From Lactuca virosa (taxonomy: Eukaryota > Streptophyta > Magnoliopsida > Asterales > Asteraceae): 64,000 nt of DNA. The stretch covers positions 147,869,924 through 147,933,923 of the forward strand of contig CAKMRJ010005523.1 in assembly GCA_928212115.1 (NCBI GenBank), given 5' to 3'. The notes beneath the pieces are model-generated. The model saw nothing but the letters and a program-made list of their open reading frames with translations, was not told the DNA's origin and ran no database searches. This document shows, piece by piece, positions 1-9,571 of the stretch. Both the position numbers and the translations under genes were made by a program. Each line of letters opens with the position of its first letter. The stretch's first letter is position 1.

Positions 1-766
1 TGACTTGGTCAGATTTCGTGACCAGGTTCAGGGCTGATTTTGCGCCAACTATGGAGCTTCAGCAGCTGGCCAGAGAGTTTCTTGACAAGAGACAGATGAC
101 CGAGACAGTGGCGGAGGTCATCGCCAAGTTCAGGGAGAGGGCTTGTTGGTACCTTAGTATGTGGGGGATAAGGAGATGCGGAAGACCCGCTACCATGATA
201 TGTTGATGGCTGATATCCGGGAGTATGTCAGCTATTCAGCTTGCCCGACCCTGGAGTCCATGATTTTCAGGGCGCGGGAGAAGGAGATTGATTTGGAGCA
301 CCTCAGAAATAGGAAGACAGAGACTGAGCAGGTTACGGGGGTTTCGGGGAAGAAACCCAAGAGATCGACATTAGGTCAAAGGGCCAGCCGGGCCAGAGCT
401 GCGGCAGGAAATGCAGTAGGCCGCGTAAGGGAGCTTGTAGAGCGGGATCGTCTCGCTGCTACAAGTGCGGAAAGACGGGGCACTTTGGCAGGGATTGTAC
501 TGCCCCCGCCCCCACAGTTCAGACATCAGACCTGATTTGCTTTCATTGCAATCAGAGGGGCCATAAAAAGACCAACTGCCCTAGTTTGTCAGCAGCATCA
601 GCAGCAACACCGGTGGTGGCGCCGACTCCAGCGACGGCACGAGTTGCGAATGGCCGGAAGATCAAGAAAGAGGCTCCAGTGGTGCGGAGCCGAGCGTTTC
701 AGTTGACAGCCGAGGAGGCACGCGCCGTACCCGATGTGGTGACGGGTATGATTTCTTCTCTCTAAT
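1..766 (+). pseudogene. gag: gypsy gag, 3' part, frameshifted
   Basis: Capsid and nucleocapsid part of a Ty3/gypsy Gag; its 5' end lies before the window. The segment around 18-150 matches the retrotransposon gag domain (LAREFLDKRQMTETVAEVIAKFRERA) in the same order as the better copies at 17322-18510 and 61000-62098. The reading frame shifts near 147 and again near 400. The nucleocapsid region then shows two CCHC knuckles, CYKCGKTGHFGRDC (about 452-493) and CFHCNQRGHKKTNC (about 540-581). The frame ends at TAA 763-765, inside a short intron. The two frameshifts make the copy non-functional. It is the first part of the element whose pol follows directly. Confidence 0.88.
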
Positions 767-820
767 CTTTTATTATATGTCGCTGTGATTTTGATATGTT
801 ATATTTTGTGCTCTGTTTAG
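746..820 (+). other. putative gag-pol intron
   Basis: A 75-bp GT...AG interval (GTATGATT ... CTGTTTAG) separates the gag and protease frames. Removing it joins ACG-G to GA-TCG and gives the continuous peptide PDVVTG/SFHVNGIPVQI. Unspliced, the frame stops at TAA 763-765. The same arrangement is found in gypsy-C at 60890-60951. The splicing is inferred; no transcript evidence is available here. Confidence 0.6.
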
Positions 821-1245
821 GATCGTTCCATGTGAACGGTATTCCAGTTCAGATATTGTTTTATTCGGGTGCTACCCGATCGTTTGTCTCCCTTGCGCTT
901 AGCAAGAGGTTCCCCGAGTCTTCGGGCATGTTGGATTGCCCTCTGGAGGTCGAGATTGTGGACGACCGGTCAGTTCGAGCATCAAAGGTTTTCAGGGATT
1001 GTGTTTTGAGGTTGTTCAAGGAGCGCTACCTGGTAGACTTGGTTCCCATACCATTGCGGGGGAACAAGGCTATTATAGGCATGGATTGGTTGAGCCCCAA
1101 TGGGGCGGTGATCGACTGTGCGCAGCAGTTGGTCAGGTTCAGGACCCCAGGTGGGGGAGAGCTGGTAATACAGGGCGAGAGGCCACAGCATGGACTAGCT
1201 TTATGTTTAGCAGCGAGAGCTAGGCGCTATCTCCAGCAGGGGTGA
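821..1245 (+). pseudogene. pol (PR): gypsy aspartic protease, inactive
   Basis: Retropepsin domain of the gypsy polyprotein, which cleaves Gag-Pol. The active-site block reads LFYSGATRSFVS, whereas gypsy-C has LFDSGASRSFVS, so the catalytic Asp is replaced by Tyr. The flap and C-terminal part (VDLVPIPLRGNKAIIGMDWLSPNGAVIDC) is present. A TGA at 1243-1245 interrupts YLQQG/AGYVAY; gypsy-C has Cys there. The same frame continues into RT downstream. A missing catalytic residue plus an in-frame stop make this a dead copy. Confidence 0.88.
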
Positions 1246-2724
1246 GCAGGGTATGTCGCCTATCTCTTGGATACCCGGGAGGCGGGTAAGGCGACGATGA
1301 GTGATGTGCCAGTGGTGCGAGAGTTCGCGGATGTATTTCCAGAGGAGTTGCCTGGAATACCTCCGAAGAGGCAGGTAGAGTTCAGGATCGACCTAGTCCC
1401 TGGTGCGGCCCCGATAGCCAAGGCACCATATCGGTTGGCTCCTCCTGAGATGCAGGAGTTGTCTACACAGCTGCAGGAGCTGTTAGACAAGGGATTCATT
1501 AGACCAAGTAGTTCACCCTGGGGAGCCCCGATTTTATTTGTAAAGAAGAAGGACGGGTCGCATCGGATGTGTATAGATTACCAGGAGCTGAAGAAGGTAA
1601 TGGTGAAGAACCGTTACCCACTCCAGAGGATTGATGATCTCTTTGACCAGCTTCAGGGAGCATCTTGGTTCTCCAAGATTGATTTGCATTCGGGTTATCA
1701 TCAGATGAGGGACAGAGAGGAGGATGTGTAGAAGACTGCTTTTCGGACGCGATATGGTCACTATGAGTTCGTGGTGATGCCTTTTGGGCTCACCAATGCT
1801 CCTGCCGCGTTCATGGATCTCATGAACCGCGTGTGTAGGCCAATGTTGGATCGATCTGTGATTGTTTTCATTGACGACATCTCGGTTTATTCCAAGACGC
1901 AGGAACAGCATGAGGAGCACTTGCGGGAGGTTTTGGATACTTTGAGGAGGGATAGATTGTATGCTAAGTTCTCCAAGTGTGAGTTCTGGTTGCGCGAGGT
2001 GCAGTTTCTTGGGCACCTTGTCAACCAGAACGGGATTCCGGTCAACCCGGCCAAGGTGGAGGCCGTGATGAGGTGGGAGGTTCTGAGGTCTCCATCTGAG
2101 ATTCGGAGATTTCTGGGACTGGTAGGCTATTATCGGAGATTCATTCAGGACTTCTCCAAGATAGTCGTGCCCTTGACCCGACTGACAAGGAAAGTCGTGG
2201 TCTTTCGTTGGGGGCCTGAGCAGCAGGCCGCATTTGAGACTTTGAGGCAGAGATTGTGCGAGGCGCCAATCTTAGCCCTGCCAGAGGGCATGGAGGATTT
2301 TGTATTATATTGCGATGCGTCCATCTCGGGTTTGGGCGCGGTATTGATGCAGAGAGGGCTTGTTATTGCCTACGCTTCGAGGCAGCTGAAGCCTCATGAG
2401 GCGAACTATCTGACACATGATTTGGAGCTGGGGGCAGTTGTCTTCGCCCTCAAGATTTGGCGTCATTACCTCTATGGGGTCCGTTGTACCATTTACACGG
2501 ACCATAAGAGTCTGAGGTATCTCATGGATCAGCCAAATCTGAATATGAGACAGCGTCGGTGGCTTGATGTGGTAAAGGATTATAATTGTGAGATCCTCTA
2601 CCACCCGGGGAAGGCCAATGTCGTGGCCGACGCGCTTAGCCGCAAGGCAGGGCCGATCACGGATATATGTATGAGGATGACCGTTGTGACTCCGTTGTTG
2701 GAGCGGATTCGAGAGGCCCAATAG
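1246..2724 (+). pseudogene. pol (RT-RH): gypsy reverse transcriptase-RNase H, broken
   Basis: Reverse transcriptase and RNase H of the same Ty3/gypsy polyprotein, in the same frame as the protease. Visible RT blocks: VPVVREFADVFPEELPG, PYRLAPPEMQEL, SSPWGAPILFVKKKDGS, SKIDLHSGYHQ, VMPFGLTNAPAAF and the catalytic box VFIDDISVYS (about 1864-1893). The tether and RNase H follow: FLGLVGYYRRFI, LYCDASISGLGAVL, YASRQLKPHE, YTDHKSLRYLMDQ and VVADALSRK. In-frame TAG codons at 1729-1731 and 2722-2724 stop the frame; both fit a CAG-to-TAG change, because gypsy-C and the 25779-29088 copy have Gln there. Confidence 0.93.
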
Positions 2725-4150
2725 GAGGCTATGAAGGAGGAACATCGTAAGAGTGAGCGTATTGTAGGTCAGGTTTCCTCCTTCGATTGTGACAGTCGTG
2801 GGCTCTTGACTCTACACCGGAGGGTGTGGGTCCCATATCATGGAGGTGTGTGCCAGGAATTGATGGAAGAGGCGCATAAATCCAGGTTTTCTATTCATCC
2901 CGGGGCGAAAAAGATGTACAGGGATCTTCGTCTTGACTATTGGTGGCCCTGCATGAAGAGGGATGTAGCTTGGTTTGTGGAGAGATACCTGACCTGCAGG
3001 AAGGTCAAGGCCAAGCACCAGAGGCCTCACGACAAGTTTCAGCCGTTGGATATCCCGTTGTGGAAATAGGAGGATATCACTATGGATTTTATCACAAAGC
3101 TTCCCAGGACCGCGCGGGGAGTGGATTCAATTTGTGTCATTGTGGATCGATTGACCAAGAGTGCCCATTTCATTCCGATTCAGGAGAGCATTTCGGCCGA
3201 CAAATTGGCCGACATCTATATCAGGGGGTAGTGGCTCGACACGGGGTGCCAGTATCAGTAATATCCTATAGGGATGTGCGGTTCACATCCAGGTTCTGGA
3301 AGAAGTTTCATGACGAGCTGGGTACTCGTCTGCACTTTAGCACTGCCTTTCACCTGGCGACGGATGGTCAGAGCGAGTGGACCATCCTGACTCTGGAGGA
3401 TATGCTGCGGGCGTGTGTTTTAGACTTCGTAGGTAGTTGGGATACTTACCTTCCTCAGGCGGAGTTTTTCTATAATAACAGCTATCATGCGAGTATTGAC
3501 CGTCTTCCCTTCGAGATGTTGTATGGGAGGAAGTGCAGGACCCCGATATGCTGGGGTGAGGTTGGTTAGAGGGTCATGGGGAGTACCGAAGTGCTACTCA
3601 AGACTACAGAGAGGATCCAGCAGGTTCGAAGCAGGCTTCAGACTACTCAGAGTCGGCAAAAAAGTTATGCCGACAAGCGTCGATTGGACCTGGAGTTCCA
3701 GGTCGGGGATATGGTACTCCTGAAAGTGTCGTCTTGGAAGGGCGTCATTCAATTCAGGAAGCGGGGAAAGCTGGGCCCCAAGTAGATTTGACCTTTCAGG
3801 GTTGTATCCCGGGTGGGGAAGGCGGCATATAGGTTGGACCTGCCAGCCGAACTCAGTCAAATTTATAGCACTTTTCACGTCTTCTAGCTACAGAAGTCTC
3901 TGGTGGACGATTCGACAGTGGTGCCTTTGGAGGATATTCAAGTGGATGACAGCCTGAACTACATCGAGCGGCCAGTGGCGATCCTCGACTGGAAGTCGAA
4001 GGATCTAAGGAACAAGAGGGTAGAGCTGGTGAAGGTGCAGTGGCAGCACCGCAAGGGCTCGAAATGGACCTGGGAGTCGGAGGACGAGATGAGGGAGCAC
4101 TACACCGAGCTCTTCCAGGACTCAGCAACAGACAAAAAATCCCATAAATC
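2725..4150 (+). pseudogene. pol (INT): gypsy integrase with chromodomain, broken
   Basis: Integrase of the same element: zinc-binding HHCC part (HPGAKKMYRDLRLDYWWPCMKRD, ...CRKVKAKHQ), DDE core (MDFITKLPRTARG, ...TDGQSEWTILTLEDMLRAC), GPY/F-like region (VGDMVLLKVSSWKGVIQFRKRGKLGP) and C-terminal chromodomain (ERPVAILDWKSK...VKVQWQHRKGSKWTWESEDEM). The chromodomain places it among chromoviruses of the Del/Tekay type. Breaks: TAG at 3067-3069, a frameshift near 3230, TAG at 3567-3569 and 3783-3785, TGA 3789-3791 and a TAG near 3886. The second catalytic Asp is Tyr (ISYRDVRF against MSDRDVRF in gypsy-C). No polypurine tract separates it from the next LTR, unlike the other gypsy copies here. Confidence 0.9.
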
Positions 4151-4162
4151 TTGCACCTTTAT

Positions 4163-5948
4163 TGTAACACCCGATTCCTGGTACATATTTTATTCAAGAA
4201 AACTTCATGTTTTACTTTGGGACTCGACGAGTTGGAGGCCAAACTCTTCGAGTAGACTCGTCATTCATCGGGGTTTTAAGTGACCTACTCGACGAGCCGG
4301 GAGACAGACTCGGCGAGTAGGAGTTGTCTGAGTGAAACCCTAAATTTGAGGGTTTGCGCCCTATTTAAACACTTTATGAGGACTCCATCCCAGCCTCTAT
4401 CATCTCCAAACCCTGACCATGAAACCCTAGTCAACTTTTGAGTGTTCTTGAACTATTTTGTGCCATTCTTTGTGATTTGAGGTTGGAAGAAGGAAGGAAA
4501 GAATTGGAGATTCAAGAGGAAGTCAGTAGATCCAGTGATTTGGTTGCATTTCCAGCTTGTTTGAGGTAAAAAGCTCCTACCTTAACTTCTTACTTGTTAG
4601 ATCTACTCTAGGGCTTGGATTTTGTCATATTTGGGGCATTCCTAAGCCATTTTCGGGTTGTCGGGTGTAATGTAGAGAAATGGCTTCAGATCTTGAACCT
4701 TGGAGGTTTCTCATGGCATAAAGGTGCCAACTTTATGGCCATAAGAGCCCCATGCATCTTGTAGACGTCATTTTTGGATCTTTTGAGCTTAAAGACCCAT
4801 GCATGGACGTAAAGTTCGTGACTTTACGTGTTATATCGACCCTAGGAGGTCAGATGTACCCTTTGGATGAGATGAGCTCAACAAAAATCGAGTTTATGGA
4901 CATGGACTTTAAGGGACTCGGCGAGTCGGGTATTGATTCCCCGAACTTTTCTGTTTTTGAGGAATCTGGTTGAGTCTTGAAGGGGATTCAACAAAGATGG
5001 ACGTGATTATGGACCTGGGAATCATGGGACTCAGCGAGTGTATGAGCAAAATTAGCGAGTCCAAGGCAATTTCCCAACCCATGAAGACGGACTCGGCGAG
5101 TTGTTCATATAACTCAGCGAGTCATAGACTGAACACATTCATACGATGAAGATGAACTCGACGAGTTCAAGGATGAACTCGGCGAGTCGGTTGAAGATGG
5201 TCCCGATATTATGGTTGAAGGAGAACCCGCCGAGCTCTTGCTAGACTCGACGAGTAGAGTCGGGAGTTATATCATTTTGATAGAATAGGGACTCGACGAG
5301 TTGGTGGACCAACTCGGCGAGTCAAGTCAACTGGAGGTTGACTTTGACCAAAGTTGACTTTGACCCGGATTTGAGTTGACCCTTGTAAGGGTTGTGAGTA
5401 CGAATTGATAACTTAGAAGAGTTGTCGTGTAGGGACTGAGGAGTCGAGGAGATTCGATCTTCACACCGAGGACAGTACAGACACTACGCGACATTGAGGT
5501 GATTTACCTTCCAATAGAAGTGGGTCTAAGGCACCAAGGCTGGCCCACTAGTAGTTGTTTAGTGGAGACAATTGTCTTTGTGATAATTGTCTGGTTTGCT
5601 ATTGTCTGACATGTTTATATGTCAGTATGATTATGATATGATATTATATGCTAGTAGTAGGGGGTGAATAGTCCCCGTGTCCGGTTGAGATAGACCGGAG
5701 GGTAGGTCGGCACCCCAGAATAGCCTAACATGGGTAGGTCAGCACCCCAGAAAGGCTTAACAAGGGTAGGTCAGCACCCCAGAATGGCTTGACATGGGTA
5801 GGTCGGGCACCCCAGAACTGCCCCACAATACGCATGTTGTTTGGTATGTGGTATGATGGGGGAACTCACTAAGCTTTGTGCTTACAGTTTCAGTTTTGGT
5901 TTCAGGTACCTCTTCATCCAAGGGAAGGAGCCGGCGGTGTAGCAGCGC
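4163..5948 (+). repeat. gypsy LTR, plus orientation, truncated end
   Basis: Starts TGTAACACCCGATTCC, like the start (on the minus strand) of the TR-GAG-A LTR at 8096. It holds a cluster of ACTCGNCGAGT words at 4223-4320, a TATA-like box at 4362-4369, a second, paired ACTCGNCGAGT cluster at 4915-5330, an array of GGGTAGGTCAGCACCCC-type repeats (about 5695-5815) and the block ACTCACTAAGCTTTGTGCTTACAG (split here as ACTCACTAAG/CTTTGTGCTTACAG, 5863-5886) shared by all gypsy LTRs in the window. The expected end (GGGATGTTACA or similar) is absent: it abuts an oppositely oriented LTR at 5949. Confidence 0.8.
4362..4369 (+). promoter_or_regulatory. TATA-like box of the gypsy LTR
   Basis: TATTTAAA in the context GCGCCCTATTTAAACAC. 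It lies about 200 bp into the LTR between the two palindrome clusters. The same CCCTATTTAA word sits at the equivalent place in the other gypsy LTRs (minus strand near 7889-7896 and 57329-57337). Confidence 0.55.
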
Positions 5949-8096
5949 TGAAACATCCCAGGAGGTATTCCAAACACTTTATGAGGACCCCGTCCGTCAT
6001 CAGGCCCCGCCTAGCATCAGGTCCCACCTGGCATCGAGCCCCGCCCGGTATACAAATCTGTTTCCTTTAGGCCCCGCCTGTCTCTGGGCCTCGCCCGCCA
6101 TACACATACATACGATCAAATAACATACTGAAACATACATAATCATTCCCTAACCATACCATGCTCTAAGGCCTCGCCTAACTTGGGCCTCGCCCCTGGT
6201 CTGCTACTGAGGTAGTGGAACCCCGTCCATACTCCTACTAGTAGTAAGATATGGGCCCTCGCCCACACTCACATCCTTCCTATCACGGGCCTCGCCCCTA
6301 TTCTGCTGCTATCGAGATATGGAACCCCATCCATACTCAGCTAGTGATGAGATACGGGACCTCGCCCACACTCACCTCCCTATCAGGCACATACCAGTAT
6401 CACGAAGACAACAAGTATAATCTAACGCACTACATAAGAATCTTCCTCGGGAATACCCCAGCATCGGACCCCCGGCCCGGAATCATACTATTATCTAATG
6501 TACTTCGGGCTTACCCCGACATCGGACCCTCGGTTCGGATCCTACCATATCGACACATGCAAGAATCACGAAGACCTCTAGCATCCTAACATTCCTCGGG
6601 CCTCGCCCGTCATCGGGTCGTAACCCGGAACATATATCAATAAGTTCCTAGGGCTAACCCCCAGGTCTTCCTTCTATACATAAGCATAATCATGAACATG
6701 AACATAATGGGCCGGCATTGCGGCCGTAGACCCATGCACACAGTGAGGAGACTCACCTCGCACTACTGAAAACTCGCTGAACACCTCTGACTGCTAACCG
6801 GAAACTTCTGAACCGCTGACCCTCCGGCTTCCCGAACTATCAATAACCAAAACAACATTTAGACCAATAATAATCCAAAAGTCAACCCTGGTCAAACTTG
6901 GTCAAAGTCAACTTCCAGTTGACTTGACTCGCCGAGTTGTTTTGCCAACTCGCCGAGTCCATGCTCCTCAAGTCCCAAAACAACCCCGACTCCACTCGTC
7001 GAGTCTGGCAAGAACTCGACGAGTTCTCCTTCATCTAACACTTCGAGACTATCTTCAACCGACTCGCCGAGTTTATCCTTGAACTCGTCGAGTTCATCAA
7101 CATCGAATAAATATCTAGGCCATGACTCGCCGAGTTGTTTGAACAACTCGTCGAGTCCATCTTCATAACTAAGAAGATTGTCTTGGACTCGCCGAGCTCC
7201 TCTTCGAACTCGTCGAGTACTATGATCTTCATGTCCATTATGGACCCAGTCTGGTTGAATCCTTTACTGACCCCACTCACTGATCCGAATCATAAACAGA
7301 AGGGTTTGGGTTTGCGACCCGACTCGCCGAGTCCACCTTGTAACATCTCTATTCTGCCGATTACAGTCCATTCCAACACCTTCAACCCATATATCTGGAC
7401 TTCTAATGCTAGCATTACATGTAAAGTTGCTAACTTTACGTGCATTCAAGGTGCTATGGAGCTAAAACTCTTAATCCAAGCTAAAATGAAGGTCTAGGAC
7501 ATGGAATGGAGCCATATCTGGATAAAGCTACCCACTCAGAGCTTCTCCAGCTCAGAAATGCCCAGATCTGAAGTCCTTTTCGTCCTCAAAGGCTCAATAC
7601 TCAGATTGGCCTTGGAAATGGACCAAAAGTGGGAAAATACAAGCTAGAAAGGGAATCTAGATGATTAACAGCCAAGGTATAGGCTTTATACCTTCAAATG
7701 ATCTGCAATGCTACCCCAACTCTGGATCTATAGCTTCTTCTTGCACCACCAAGGTCCTTCTTCCTTCTCCAAGCTTTAATTCACTCTCAAGGCAAGAACT
7801 AGCTCAACAATGGAGTTGGGTGGCTAGGGTTTCGAGTTCTGGACAATAGGGGCCGCAAATGATACCCTAGGGAGGAGAATAGGATGCTTAAATAGGGCAC
7901 CAAGTCCCGAAATTAGGGTTTCCAAACCCAGACCAGACTCGTCGAGTCCGTCTCCCCGACTCGTCGAGTCGGTCACTTAATCTGCGACACAGGGCACGCT
8001 TCGACTCGTTGAGTTCCTCCTCAGACTCGACGAGTTGACCCCTTTGACTTAGGGTTTTTCTTTCCGTTCTAGGTCTTCTGGATTCTGGGTGTTACA
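5949..8096 (-). repeat. TR-GAG-A left LTR (3' LTR)
   Basis: Minus-strand LTR reading TGTAACACCC at 8096 down to GGGATGTTTCA at 5949. It is followed on the right by the polypurine tract, so it is the 3' LTR of TR-GAG-A. It holds paired ACTCGNCGAGT words at 6926-7340 and 7930-8040, and an array of GGGCCTCGCCC-type hairpins at about 5985-6740. Compared with the partner at 19474-21539 it lacks about 400 bp just inside the 5949 end, while the partner lacks about 500 bp of the GC-rich array. Flanking 5-mers AGCGC (left) and CTATA (right of 21539) do not match, so no target duplication is seen. Confidence 0.85.
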
Positions 8097-8110
8097 ACTC
8101 TCTCCCACTT
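8097..8110 (-). other. polypurine tract of TR-GAG-A
   Basis: Minus strand reads AAGTGGGAGAGAGT directly before the LTR start TGTAACACCC. This is the plus-strand primer site for reverse transcription and fixes the element's orientation as minus. Confidence 0.8.
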
Positions 8111-8805
8111 AAACTAGACTTCGTCCTCGAAGGGCGCCACAGCCAACTACCTTACAATCTGCTTACAGCTTTACGCACTTCACCCATTAGGTACACCCCT
8201 GGATATATCATTCTCTAAAGAATCTGATCATTACTACCTTCGAGTACAACACCTTTACCCAACCGGTAGCCCTGCCGGTACTCCCAGTGCACTTACCCTG
8301 ATACACAAGGGGTTCACCCTTTTTCCTTGCACTGCCACTGGCCTTTCGAAGGCAACTTCCTATAAGCTAAAATCTTTCCGATCTCCATCAAGAATAAATC
8401 TTCTGCTGAAACCGCAATCCTGGCCACTCTCAGTGCCGACCATCATACCATCACTCACGAAATATCCCCTCATACGATGCTCCAATACTGAAACTCCACT
8501 CAGCGTGTGAATTCAGACCATCCTCCGAGATTATCTGATTCCGCAGTGAGCAACTTAGCATTACTCGATCAGCTCACTGCCTTCTGCACCAAACACCTTA
8601 TCATCATTCCTGCCTGAAGTCCTTCCGACTCCCATCCGCCTTCCGGATGAACCGAGACCACCCTGGTCCCAACCGATCCACTTTACCCACCCATAATACC
8701 GACCCCCCACCGGTAACCGAACGCGGGATATTCCCTCCGGTGAAGATACTGCGACTACCTGAACTGCTCTACCAGCCCAGCCACTCTGGCTCTAGAAGAT
8801 CTTGG
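8111..8805 (-). other. TR-GAG-A interior, non-coding 3' part
   Basis: Interior of the minus-strand gag-only element between the polypurine tract and the LARD insertion. The first bases on the minus strand (CTTCGAGGACGAAGTC) resemble the 3' end of gypsy-C pol (DFEGEV), a trace of lost pol. I see no frame beyond that. It resumes at 16252 after the insertion. Confidence 0.7.
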
Positions 8806-9558
8806 TGTTGTATTAATGTCTAAGTCCATAACTATAATTGGTAAGACTTGACCCGACCCGGCATGGTCCATCTGGGTTGCATGGCATCATGCATTTGGAT
8901 AGACTATAATGAGAGAAATAACACTTAAGTTTGGTTAATATATTATAAGTTCTAATATATTAATAAGGTTATTTAATTAGTATTGATCAAGAATTAATTT
9001 GGAATTAATTAAGTGATCAAAAGGAGACTAATTAAATATATGGGTTGATTGTGTAAATCATTCATTCTTATATATGTGGGCTTGTGATCCAAGATTCCTT
9101 ATGTTGGACTAAGTCCATGGGGTGACCCATGGATACTCCATGGAGGTTAAAATCCATGGAGCATAAGGAATGGGTAAAGTTATGAGTTACATGGTGTAAC
9201 CCTAATAGCCACCATATAAAAGAATCCCATGGCTCAAGAAATCGTGCACTAATGTGTGAGTGTGAGGGCTAGACGATTTCAAGGAGTGTTCAAGTTTCTC
9301 TCAAGTTATTCCAAGTGTATTTGGTGTTGTGTGAACCATTTGAGGTGTCACACTTGGGGCACTAGGCACTCAAGCTTCATGAAGACATTCTACATCAAAG
9401 AGGTATGTATTCTATCTTGTTATATTTATTATTTTGTATGCTAGATTAGGATAATACCTTGGATGTTCATAATTGTATGTATAATAGAGAAAACATAGAT
9501 CCAAGGTATTTAGGGTTGCATGTACACTTAGGAGTGTTAGAATGCTCATAACCCAACA
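8806..9558 (+). repeat. LARD 5' LTR
   Basis: TGTTGTATTAATG ... CATAACCCAACA, 753 bp. A TATA box TATAAAAG is at 9215-9222. It contains several CCATGG-centred inverted repeats at about 9114-9165. It differs from the 3' LTR at five positions by eye. Confidence 0.93.
9215..9222 (+). promoter_or_regulatory. LARD TATA box
   Basis: TATAAAAG in context ACCATATAAAAGAATCCC, the likely core promoter of the LARD transcript. The 3' LTR copy at 15908-15915 reads TATAAAAT. Confidence 0.65.
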
Positions 9559-9559
9559 G

Positions 9560-9571
9560 TGGTATCAGAGC
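9560..9571 (+). other. LARD primer binding site (tRNA-Met)
   Basis: TGGTATCAGAGC lies one base after the 5' LTR. It is the standard complement of the 3' end of initiator tRNA-Met that primes minus-strand synthesis in plant LTR elements. Confidence 0.92.

Noticed and set aside
6926..7340. CRISPR-like look of regularly spaced ACTCGNCGAGT repeats
   Set aside because: Spacing is irregular, spacers are not unique, the words are LTR sequence and the DNA is plant nuclear.
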